Shown here: positions 1-4,564 of the stretch, piece after piece
Position numbering within the stretch: the first letter of the stretch is position 1
Layout of the letters: each line of letters starts with the position of its first letter
Assembly: GCA_028714995.1 (NCBI GenBank)
Contig: JAQTLI010000250.1
Location: 1 to 5,163 of the forward strand
Direction: 5' to 3'
From: Methylobacter sp.
GTDB lineage: Bacteria; Pseudomonadota; Gammaproteobacteria; Methylococcales; Methylomonadaceae
DNA: 5,163 nt
Position numbers and translations under genes: made by a program
The notes under the pieces: model-generated
Databases searched by the model: none
What the model was told of the DNA's origin: nothing
The model's input: only the letters and a program-made list of their open reading frames with translations

Positions 1-509
1 TGCCAGCTGGTCTTGTCACTGACATGCTTGGCAATAACGATTTCAACCAGGCCGGAAATATAGCGCGACTGCACTGTAAAAATAGTTAATGCCTGCACTG
101 CGCCCTGATCAATCCAGCGTGTTGGAATCTGGGTCTGCCGAGTAATGCCGACTTTAATTCCGCTGGAGTTGGCCAGATAAACAAAATGTGGCTGAAAGCA
201 GAATTCCTCCCCCCAGCTCGGTTCCCTGCATGTACCGGCTGCATAATGGCAGGTTTCTGGTTTCATGATGCACATGTCGCACTGCGCCAATGAGATAAAG
301 CAGGGGTAGCAATAGCCTTGATTAAAACTTTTTTTGATTTGTCTGTTGCAGTGAACGCAAAAAATACGCCCTGTGTATGTCAGCCTAATTGTTTTACCAA
401 GCAGTGGATTTAAGGCGATGAATTGATCGGTTAACGGCAATTCATACTGAACCGGTCTTGATCTGTCTGGCTCAAGTCTGGTGCGCATTTTTCTTAATTG
501 TCCCTGCAT
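1..509 (-). CDS. DUF2797-type cysteine-rich protein, N-terminal part (cut by left edge)
   Basis: The first 169 codons of a gene that continues beyond the left edge. The start is ATG at 509-507, with AGAGGAA (523-517) seven bases upstream. After about 45 residues come paired cysteines: C51-x2-C54, C67-x2-C70 and C77-x2-C80, then C87, C94 and C104, which looks like a structural zinc-binding region. Then follows a segment beginning FVYLANSSGIKVGITR (109-124). I recognise the layout, including GYCYPCF and EPSWGEEFC, as the DUF2797 family, whose function is unknown; this is from memory. Residues Y111, the VGIT turn (120-123), R131 and E156 are spaced like the GIY-YIG nuclease core, so a related fold is possible; that is inference. 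It is transcribed divergently from ppa across a 75-bp spacer. Family assignment is fairly secure; the role is unknown. Confidence 0.8.
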   Translation of the reverse strand, partial: MQGQLRKMRTRLEPDRSRPVQYELPLTDQFIALNPLLGKTIRLTYTGRIFCVHCNRQIKKSFNQGYCYPCFISLAQCDMCIMKPETCHYAAGTCREPSWGEEFCFQPHFVYLANSSGIKVGITRQTQIPTRWIDQGAVQALTIFTVQSRYISGLVEIVIAKHVSDKTSW

Positions 510-541
510 TCAGGTATTCCTCTAAAAAAGCTAATAACAGC

Positions 542-550
542 TGATATAAT
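542..550 (+). promoter_or_regulatory. Extended -10 promoter for ppa
   Basis: The sequence TGATATAAT is a perfect TGn plus TATAAT extended -10. No good -35 lies 16-18 bases upstream, which is typical of extended -10 promoters. The predicted start near 557 leaves a leader of about 28 bases containing AGAGGA (574-579), five bases before the ppa ATG. Transcription start is inferred. Confidence 0.6.
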
Positions 551-584
551 GTCATGATTTTACAATTCACCAAAGAGGACAACC

Positions 585-1133
585 ATGTCACTAATGAAAG
601 TCACGTCCGGAAGAGACGTTCCTAACGATATCAATGTTGTTATTGAAATACCCGCTTACAGTGACCCGGTTAAATATGAAGTCGACAAATACACTGGCGC
701 GCTGACGGTTGACCGGTTTATGGGTACAGCCATGCAATACCCGACTAATTACGGCTATATTCCGCACAGCCTTTCAGATGATGGTGACCCGGTCGATGTT
801 TTGGTGATTACGCCTGCTCCATTATTGGGTGGTTGTGTGGTTCGCTGCCGTCCTATCGGCGTGCTGAAAATGACCGATGAAGCAGGGGAAGATGCCAAAG
901 TATTGGCCGTTCCTGTACAAAAATTGACACCGTCTTATAACCGTGTCACAACCTACGAAGATATTTCCGAAGACAAATTAGCCAAGATCGCCCATTTCTT
1001 CCAGCATTACAAAGATCTGGAGCAGGGCAAGTGGGTGAAAATTGAAGGCTGGTTTGGTATAGAAGAGGCAAAAGAAGAAATTATCGCAAGTATCGCCCGG
1101 TATAACGCGACAGAAGATAAGCCTGCGTTTTAA
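585..1133 (+). CDS. ppa: Inorganic pyrophosphatase (family I, soluble)
   Basis: A 182-residue cytoplasmic enzyme that hydrolyses pyrophosphate to two phosphates with Mg2+, pulling nucleotide, nucleic acid and lipid synthesis forward. It reads very close to E. coli Ppa along the whole length (E. coli is about 176 residues). The signature DGDPVDV is at 66-72. Matching active-site residues are K30, E32, R44, Y56, D66, D68, D71, D98, D103, K105, Y142 and K143. The start ATG has AGAGGA (574-579) at a good distance, and the N-terminus MSLMKV aligns with the family. The last residues (NATEDKPAF) form a slightly longer tail than in E. coli. It has its own extended -10 promoter, is divergent from the DUF2797-type gene and converges with moaE. 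It appears monocistronic. No missing catalytic residue was seen. Confidence 0.97.
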   Translation: MSLMKVTSGRDVPNDINVVIEIPAYSDPVKYEVDKYTGALTVDRFMGTAMQYPTNYGYIPHSLSDDGDPVDVLVITPAPLLGGCVVRCRPIGVLKMTDEAGEDAKVLAVPVQKLTPSYNRVTTYEDISEDKLAKIAHFFQHYKDLEQGKWVKIEGWFGIEEAKEEIIASIARYNATEDKPAF

Positions 1134-1145
1134 ATGGTGGACATG

Positions 1146-1200
1146 CACTCATTGACTTGAGAGTGAATGCTTTTTATGACGCGCACTCTCAGGTGTGAGA
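1146..1200. other. Competing inverted repeats between convergent ppa and moaE
   Basis: Three overlapping stems can form here: CACTC (1146-1150) with GAGTG (1161-1165); GAGAGTG (1159-1165) with CACTCTC (1184-1190), 7 bp with an 18-base loop; and TCTCA (1187-1191) with TGAGA (1196-1200) around GGTG. None is followed by a clear T-run on either strand, so this is not a classical intrinsic terminator. It may still act as an mRNA 3' end structure for one or both converging genes. Confidence 0.3.
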
Positions 1201-1237
1201 CGCTGAAAAATGCTTTCAATGCTTTGTCGCAGTTAAA

Positions 1238-1690
1238 TTACAATTGTTTGTAACCGTCTGTATTTTTTACAACCCAGCGTTCATCCTGTGATTTTAGAAG
1301 CTCTTTTTTCCAAAAAGGCGCTTTCGACTTTAACGCTTCCATAATATATCGACTCGCATCAAAAGCATCGCCGCGATGCGATGTCCAGACAGCGACCAGC
1401 ACAATCGGCTCATTAGGCAAAATATTTCCCACCCGATGCACGACTAAAACATCAAGTACCGGCCATAATTGCTGGGCTTCGGCAACAATCTTCTCCAACT
1501 GTTTTTCGGTCATGCCAGGATAATGTTCCAAGGTCATACCCTTAACATCATCACCTTCATTGAAATCGCGCATTGTGCCTATAAAAATACTTGTCGCGCC
1601 AAATTTACCAGCCATATCCTTTGCTGAATTTTGATATGCTTGAAGTTCGTGCCAGGGATCAAGCGCAGCAGGGCATACTTTTATTGCCAT
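1238..1690 (-). CDS. moaE: Molybdopterin synthase catalytic subunit MoaE
   Basis: A 150-residue protein, the same length as E. coli MoaE. With MoaD it forms the heterotetrameric synthase that converts cyclic pyranopterin monophosphate to molybdopterin by inserting two dithiolene sulfurs. Family landmarks are FIGTMRDFNEGD (36-47), the LEHYPGMTEK block (54-63), HRVG (85-88), SHR (104-106) and APFWKKE (124-130). Residues R41, H105, R106, K121 and K128 align with E. coli R39, H103, R104, K119 and K126, so the catalytic lysines are present. It starts two bases after the moaD stop, and its Shine-Dalgarno GGAGG lies inside the last codons of moaD, so the pair is almost certainly one transcript and translationally coupled. 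Its mRNA end faces ppa. Confidence 0.96.
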   Translation of the reverse strand: MAIKVCPAALDPWHELQAYQNSAKDMAGKFGATSIFIGTMRDFNEGDDVKGMTLEHYPGMTEKQLEKIVAEAQQLWPVLDVLVVHRVGNILPNEPIVLVAVWTSHRGDAFDASRYIMEALKSKAPFWKKELLKSQDERWVVKNTDGYKQL

Positions 1691-1692
1691 TT

Positions 1693-1932
1693 TTAGCCTC
1701 CGGTCACCGGTGGAAAAAAAGCCACTTCATCGCCGTCATTTACCTTATGGCTTAATTCAACATAGTCCATATTCACTGCCGCCAATACATTATCCGGCAG
1801 AGCTTGTTTCGGATTGGCACAGTGCCATACATCACTGACTGTAGATAAACCAGCAAATTCCAGGTCATCTTCCGAACGTCCCACGCTCTCTTTCAAACTG
1901 GCAAAATAACGCACTTTAATTGACATAGTCAT
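1693..1932 (-). CDS. moaD: Molybdopterin synthase sulfur carrier subunit MoaD
   Basis: A 79-residue ubiquitin-like sulfur carrier. In the family, the C-terminal glycine is adenylylated by MoeB and converted to a thiocarboxylate, which donates sulfur inside the MoaE active site. The end EVAFFPPVTGG (69-79) is essentially identical to E. coli MoaD, with the required Gly-Gly terminus. The N-terminal strand IKVRYFASLKE also fits. Two starts are possible, ATG at 1932-1930 (used here) and ATG at 1926-1924. Neither has a clear Shine-Dalgarno, and the second matches family N-termini slightly better. First gene of the moaD-moaE unit, divergent from moaC. The middle part (33-47) is poorly conserved, as is normal for this family. 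Confidence 0.95.
   Translation of the reverse strand: MTMSIKVRYFASLKESVGRSEDDLEFAGLSTVSDVWHCANPKQALPDNVLAAVNMDYVELSHKVNDGDEVAFFPPVTGG
1697..1701 (-). promoter_or_regulatory. moaE Shine-Dalgarno embedded in moaD Gly-Gly codons
   Basis: The last two sense codons of moaD, GGA GGC, contain GGAGG, six bases before the moaE ATG at 1690. The codons for the catalytic C-terminal diglycine therefore also serve as the ribosome-binding site of the next gene. Confidence 0.8.
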
Positions 1933-1992
1933 TCACGCGGTCACAAAAAAAATAGATAATATGAAATTCTTACACCGATAATTCTACAGTCT
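1933..1992. promoter_or_regulatory. Divergent control region between moaD and moaC
   Basis: Sixty AT-rich bases must drive both moa transcripts. On the plus strand, GATAAT occurs at 1955-1960 and 1977-1982. On the minus strand, TATTAT (1961-1956) overlaps the first of these. No convincing -35 was found for any of them. The box at 1977-1982 would place the moaC start of transcription within a few bases of its ATG, which has no Shine-Dalgarno. No ModE-type palindrome was recognised. Confidence 0.4.
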
Positions 1993-2469
1993 ATGTCCAA
2001 ATTAACCCACTTTAATCAGTCTGGCGAAGCTCACATGGTCGATGTCGGCGAAAAGGCGATTACACAGCGTACAGCAGTCACTGAGGGCTACATCGAAATG
2101 CAGCCGGAAACGCTCAAGCTGGTCATTGAGGGTGGGCACAAAAAAGGCGATGTGCTATCCATAGCAAGAATAGCAGGCATTATGGCCAGTAAAAAAACTG
2201 CAGACTTGATTCCGCTCTGCCATCCATTGCCCATTACGCATGTGGAAATCAATCTGAGCGCGGAAATTGACAGAAACCGGATACGCTGCCAAACCACGGT
2301 AAAAACCAACGGACAAACCGGCGTAGAAATGGAAGCGCTTAATGCTACGCAGGTTGCTTTGCTCACCATCTACGACATGTGCAAAGCCGTAGATCGGGGT
2401 ATGGTCATCCAGTCTGTGCGGTTGCTGGAGAAAGATGGCGGCAAATCAGGACATTGGCAGCGCACATAG
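1993..2469 (+). CDS. moaC: Cyclic pyranopterin monophosphate synthase MoaC
   Basis: A 158-residue enzyme (E. coli MoaC is 161) that turns the MoaA product, a 3',8-cyclo-GTP derivative, into cyclic pyranopterin monophosphate. This is the step before MoaD/MoaE. The match to E. coli is strong from MSKLTHFN through GEAHMVDV (11-18), HKKGDV (49-54), DLIPLCHPL (71-79), TGVEMEAL (109-116), TIYDMCKAVD (125-134) and GGKSGHW near the end. Residues K51, H77, E112, E114, D128 and K131 correspond to the known active-site set. The ATG is fixed by family alignment, but no Shine-Dalgarno precedes it (bases 1981-1992 are pyrimidine-rich), so the transcript may be leaderless or weakly initiated. It is divergent from moaD-moaE. 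moaA and moaB are not in the window. Confidence 0.97.
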   Translation: MSKLTHFNQSGEAHMVDVGEKAITQRTAVTEGYIEMQPETLKLVIEGGHKKGDVLSIARIAGIMASKKTADLIPLCHPLPITHVEINLSAEIDRNRIRCQTTVKTNGQTGVEMEALNATQVALLTIYDMCKAVDRGMVIQSVRLLEKDGGKSGHWQRT

Positions 2470-2506
2470 CAACATTATTCAATATAAGAGTGTTTAAGGC
2501 CGATAT

Positions 2507-2536
2507 TTGAGAGCCAGAAAACAGAAAAATTATATT
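2507..2536 (+). promoter_or_regulatory. Candidate sigma70 promoter, distal, upstream of lpxD
   Basis: TTGAGA (2507-2512) and TATATT (2531-2536) each match 5 of 6 consensus bases, with an 18-base spacer. The predicted start near 2543 gives a leader of about 140 bases before the lpxD ATG. It begins 37 bases after moaC stops; no clear terminator separates them, so moaC read-through into lpxD is also possible. Confidence 0.45.
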
Positions 2537-2608
2537 AAATCGAGTACACTCCCACGCTTTAAATTAAGGTAATCAGCCAAACACAGGTCATGTGGATGAT
2601 TATCGGAT

Positions 2609-2636
2609 TTGTTACATTAATAAGATATTTTAAAAT
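2609..2636 (+). promoter_or_regulatory. Candidate sigma70 promoter, proximal, upstream of lpxD
   Basis: TTGTTA (2609-2614, 4 of 6) and TAAAAT (2631-2636, 5 of 6) are separated by 16 bases. The predicted start near 2643 gives a leader of about 41 bases. The surrounding DNA is AT-rich, so chance matches are likely; the distal candidate is about as plausible. Confidence 0.4.
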
Positions 2637-2673
2637 TTCGTGCCGAATTTTTGGCGCTATATAGGATAACAGT

Positions 2674-2678
2674 AGAGA
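2674..2678 (+). promoter_or_regulatory. Ribosome-binding site fixing the lpxD start
   Basis: AGAGA lies five bases before ATG at 2684. An in-frame TTG at 2651 would add 11 residues (ending VETN) but has no Shine-Dalgarno and adds residues not expected in the family. The site therefore supports the ATG. Confidence 0.55.
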
Positions 2679-2683
2679 CAAAT

Positions 2684-3724
2684 ATGCCGATTACAGTAAA
2701 AGAACTTGCCGATATTTGTGGTGCGCGGCTTGAAGGTGGTGATTCTGCAACCGTTGTAAATTCCGCTGCAGATATTACGTCTGCACAAAATGGTCAAGTC
2801 ACTCAATTGACTAATAGTCGATATGCTAAATATATCAAAGATTCAACTGCTTCCGCCTGTTTTATTGCCGAAGGCTTTGGTGTTGAGAATGTACCGGAAA
2901 ACATGGCCTTACTGGTTTGTGCTGACCCTGAGATGAGTTTTATCAAGGCTGTCGAATTATTGCATCCAGCCAGAGTCTATGATCGAAAAATTTCGCCACA
3001 GGCAGTGCTTGAAACTAATGTGACGTTAGGCAATGAATTGTATATCGGGCCTTACGCCGTGGTTGGTGAGAACGCAAACTTAGGCGATGGCAGTGAAATA
3101 CATGCAGGTGCCTATATCGGTAAAAATACAAAAATAGGGAAAAACTGCCGAATTTATCCTTATGCAGTTATCTACGATGATGTGGAAATTGGCAATAATG
3201 TCATTATCCATTCAGGGGCAATCATAGGCGCAGATGGTTTTGGCTATAAGTTCAGGAATAATGTACATGTCAAAGTCCCTCAAGTCGGCAATGTGGTTAT
3301 TGAGGACAATGTCGAGATTGGCGCTAATACCTGCATAGATAGAGGCGCGTTGGGTAGTACCCTGATAGGTGCGGGCAGTAAAATAGATAATCTGGTGCAG
3401 GTTGGGCACAATAATAAGATCGGCAAAAACGTCATAATGTGCGGCTTAACTGGCGTGTCCGGTTCCTGTAACATTGAAGATTATGCGATTCTGGCTGGAA
3501 GCTCAGGTATTGCTGATCACGTTACCATCGGTAGTGGTGCTGTGGTAATGGCACGTTCCGGTGTGGCGGGTGATGTCAAGGCGGGTACACAGGTTTTCGG
3601 CAGTCCGGCAAAAGACAAGAAGACGGCTTACAAGGAACAAATTGCAATCAGCAAATTGCCTGAACTATTGAAAAGAGTAAAAATGCTGGAAGAAAAAATT
3701 CAGACGTTAGAAAAAGATGCCTAG
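2684..3724 (+). CDS. lpxD: LpxD-type UDP-3-O-acyl-glucosamine N-acyltransferase
   Basis: A 346-residue cytoplasmic enzyme (E. coli LpxD is 341). The family transfers a 3-hydroxyacyl chain from acyl carrier protein to the 2-amino group of UDP-3-O-acylglucosamine, the third step of lipid A synthesis. Residues 1-100 form the LpxD-type uridine-binding domain. From about 103 to 305 there are left-handed beta-helix hexapeptide repeats (IGPYAV, IGKNTK, IGNNVI and others). GADGFGY (182-188) is a family block. H242 in VQVGHN and H279 in GIADH sit where E. coli has H239 (catalytic) and H276. The C-terminus (318-345) is a charged helix with coiled-coil character. Oddities: Q41 occupies the place where the usual ITFLxN-KY motif has the uracil-stacking Phe, while N44 and Y47 remain. 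The gene also stands apart from the usual bamA-skp-lpxD-fabZ-lpxA cluster, so it may be a second, specialised lpxD. An acyltransferase acting on another UDP-amino sugar is possible. Confidence 0.87.
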   Translation: MPITVKELADICGARLEGGDSATVVNSAADITSAQNGQVTQLTNSRYAKYIKDSTASACFIAEGFGVENVPENMALLVCADPEMSFIKAVELLHPARVYDRKISPQAVLETNVTLGNELYIGPYAVVGENANLGDGSEIHAGAYIGKNTKIGKNCRIYPYAVIYDDVEIGNNVIIHSGAIIGADGFGYKFRNNVHVKVPQVGNVVIEDNVEIGANTCIDRGALGSTLIGAGSKIDNLVQVGHNNKIGKNVIMCGLTGVSGSCNIEDYAILAGSSGIADHVTIGSGAVVMARSGVAGDVKAGTQVFGSPAKDKKTAYKEQIAISKLPELLKRVKMLEEKIQTLEKDA

Positions 3725-3931
3725 TTAATGCTTTAAAACTTCCCTGGATTTTACTGTAATCGAATATTATAAGCCTCAATTCATGCTGCTTTGAAATGCC
3801 GGGGATGTTTTTGGAGGAGTTTGCTGTATCGATATGGGCTCGACATTTTTGTTGATTGTGTAAGAAAAAACTTGCGGTGGCAGGTTTAGGATACGAAGGT
3901 ATTAAGACAGGGATTAACAAAAAGTAACAAC
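3725..3931. other. Gene-poor stretch between lpxD and the terminator
   Basis: These 207 bases hold no convincing gene. There is a strong isolated Shine-Dalgarno-like GGAGGAG at 3813-3819, but the only nearby ATG (3834) lies 14 bases on and gives just nine residues. A second frame, TTG at 3856 to TAA at 3927, encodes 22 residues ending four bases before the terminator stem; it has no ribosome-binding site. It could be the untranslated tail of lpxD mRNA, a decayed small gene or a small RNA locus. I cannot tell which. Confidence 0.4.
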
Positions 3932-3959
3932 ACCCCCCGTTATAAAAATAACGGGGGGT
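3932..3959. terminator. Bidirectional intrinsic terminator, perfect 12-bp stem
   Basis: ACCCCCCGTTAT (3932-3943) and ATAACGGGGGGT (3948-3959) pair perfectly around an AAAA loop. On the plus strand the stem is followed by TATTATTTTAATT. On the minus strand it is followed by GTTGTTACTTTTTGTT. Both are U-rich in RNA, so it can stop transcription arriving from lpxD and from the small minus-strand gene, whose stop codon is only six bases away. It is by far the clearest terminator in the window. Confidence 0.9.
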
Positions 3960-3965
3960 ATTATT

Positions 3966-4172
3966 TTAATTACCTTGGGTACCAGTAACGTTGCTGGTTT
4001 TTCTAGCTTCTATTTTCGAGAAAGTTTCTTTTTGTAGTTCTGCTACAGCACCACTTTTCAAATGCTCTGTTTCTCTTCCTTTCAGCACTAAAACCAACAC
4101 GATAGTTGCAACAATAACGCCGGCAATAATAAACCAGAAGTTATCTTTTTCTTGTACTTGTTCTTCAGCCAT
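3966..4172 (-). CDS. Small single-pass membrane protein, unknown function
   Basis: I do not recognise this 68-residue protein. It has an acidic N-terminal tip (E3, E4, E8, D10), one hydrophobic segment from F12 to L30 (FWFIIAGVIVATIVLVLVL) ended by K31-G-R33, and a soluble polar tail of about 36 residues that is probably helical up to about K58 and then rich in Ser, Thr, Asn and Gly. By the positive-inside rule the tail would be cytoplasmic and the N-terminus outside. There is no signal peptidase or lipobox motif. The gene is well framed as real: GAGGA (4184-4180) sits seven bases before ATG, a candidate promoter lies upstream, and a strong terminator follows the stop. It is on the same strand as the response regulator but 380 bp away, so probably a separate transcript. 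It may be a small subunit or modulator of a membrane complex; that is speculation. Confidence 0.75.
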   Translation of the reverse strand: MAEEQVQEKDNFWFIIAGVIVATIVLVLVLKGRETEHLKSGAVAELQKETFSKIEARKTSNVTGTQGN

Positions 4173-4188
4173 TTTTAAATCCTCGAAA

Positions 4189-4202
4189 ATTATTATAATA
4201 AT
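4189..4202. promoter_or_regulatory. 14-bp AT palindrome with -10-like box before the small gene
   Basis: ATTATTATAATAAT is a perfect palindrome and contains a minus-strand TATAAT (4197-4192). A start near 4185 would leave only about 13 bases to the ATG, including the GAGGA. No -35 is found at the right distance, so this could be a second promoter, a protein-binding site or simply AT-rich sequence. Confidence 0.3.
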
Positions 4203-4213
4203 GTTTTTTTTAA

Positions 4214-4234
4214 GTCCCTTTCCTCAAAGGGGAC
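4214..4234 (-). promoter_or_regulatory. Leader hairpin B with GGA near the loop
   Basis: In the transcript of the small membrane protein gene, GUCCC-C-UUU pairs with AAA-GGGAC, with one bulged C, around a GAGG loop. The GGA at the loop edge and the GGA in the Shine-Dalgarno about 40 bases downstream resemble the paired sites bound by CsrA/RsmA. This regulatory reading is inference. The stem is seen directly. Confidence 0.35.
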
Positions 4235-4260
4235 AACTCAAAAAATAATTCTTTGAGTTG
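4234..4260 (-). promoter_or_regulatory. Leader hairpin A, perfect 9-bp stem
   Basis: CAACTCAAA (4234-4242) and TTTGAGTTG (4252-4260) pair perfectly around a 9-base loop. It directly abuts hairpin B, with one base shared. No T-run follows the stem on the plus strand, and on the minus strand it is followed by TCCCC, so it is not a standard terminator. It lies in the predicted long leader of the small membrane protein gene. Confidence 0.4.
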
Positions 4261-4294
4261 CTTGTCGAATTCAATGATAAACGACAGGGTAATT

Positions 4295-4322
4295 TTTATC
4301 ATGGGATTAGGTGTCGTGTCAA
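4295..4322 (-). promoter_or_regulatory. Candidate sigma70 promoter for the small membrane protein gene
   Basis: The minus strand has a perfect TTGACA (4322-4317), then 16 bases, then GATAAA (4300-4295, 4 of 6). An 18-base spacing to TAAAAA is the alternative. The start near 4288 implies a leader of about 115 bases that carries hairpins A and B. Confidence 0.5.
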
Positions 4323-4506
4323 AACTTTAAATAAAAATTCATTATTTTTTTGCCATATTATTATGATGAAACGAAAATTAGAGAAGCTAAAAGCATTGGG
4401 GCGATATTTATTAACTTGTTGAAATTGTATTAAGTATTGTTATTTTTATTCAGAATTTTAGAGGCTGTGGTAAGGATATTGGTATGGGTTTATTTGCCAT
4501 TACAAT

Positions 4507-4564
4507 GTGAAAGCCGCCTAGCTTATGTGTGTTAGTCTATCTAGGTAAAAAGCTATTCTTTCAC
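4507..4564 (-). other. Two-part inverted repeat over the end of the response regulator gene
   Basis: GTGAAAG (4507-4513) pairs with CTTTCAC (4558-4564), and inside it TAGCTT (4519-4524) pairs with AAGCTA (4550-4555), which includes the regulator's stop codon. CCTAG and CTAGG inside offer an alternative stem. There is no T-run on either side, so it is more likely an mRNA 3' structure than a factor-independent terminator. Confidence 0.35.

Larger units (their letters stand above)
4173..4552. other. AT-rich non-coding region upstream of the small membrane protein gene
   Basis: This 380-bp stretch holds no supportable gene on either strand. Its left half contains the candidate promoter, the two leader hairpins and the AT palindrome listed separately. 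From about 4323 to 4500 the DNA is very AT-rich with no structure I can name. The longest neat reading frame there is only 19 codons (4363-4422, plus) and lacks a ribosome-binding site. The right end carries the inverted repeat behind the response regulator gene. Confidence 0.6.

Noticed and set aside
2088..2369. Minus-strand reading frame inside moaC
   Set aside because: It lies wholly opposite a strongly conserved gene, and its composition looks like a reverse-frame shadow.
2632..2651. AAAATT / AATTTT inverted repeat before lpxD
   Set aside because: The stem is almost all A-T, overlaps a candidate -10 and is followed by only a short T-run, so it does not support a terminator call.
2651..2683. 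TTG start extending lpxD by 11 residues
   Set aside because: It has no ribosome-binding site, whereas ATG 2684 has AGAGA at the right distance and begins exactly where LpxD proteins usually begin.
3212..3474. Two minus-strand reading frames inside lpxD
   Set aside because: Both are antisense to the hexapeptide-repeat region; the repeats create open reverse frames by chance.
3648..3920. Minus-strand 90-codon reading frame overlapping the end of lpxD
   Set aside because: It runs antisense through the conserved lpxD C-terminus, has no family resemblance or domain-like composition, and lacks a good ribosome-binding site.
3991..4248. Plus-strand 85-codon frame opposite the small membrane protein gene
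   Set aside because: The minus-strand gene has a good ribosome-binding site, a clean membrane segment and a terminator; this frame has none of these and covers the leader hairpins.
4363..4422. 19-residue basic plus-strand frame beginning MMKRKLEKLK
   Set aside because: It has no ribosome-binding site or promoter and lies in AT-rich DNA where such short frames arise by chance.
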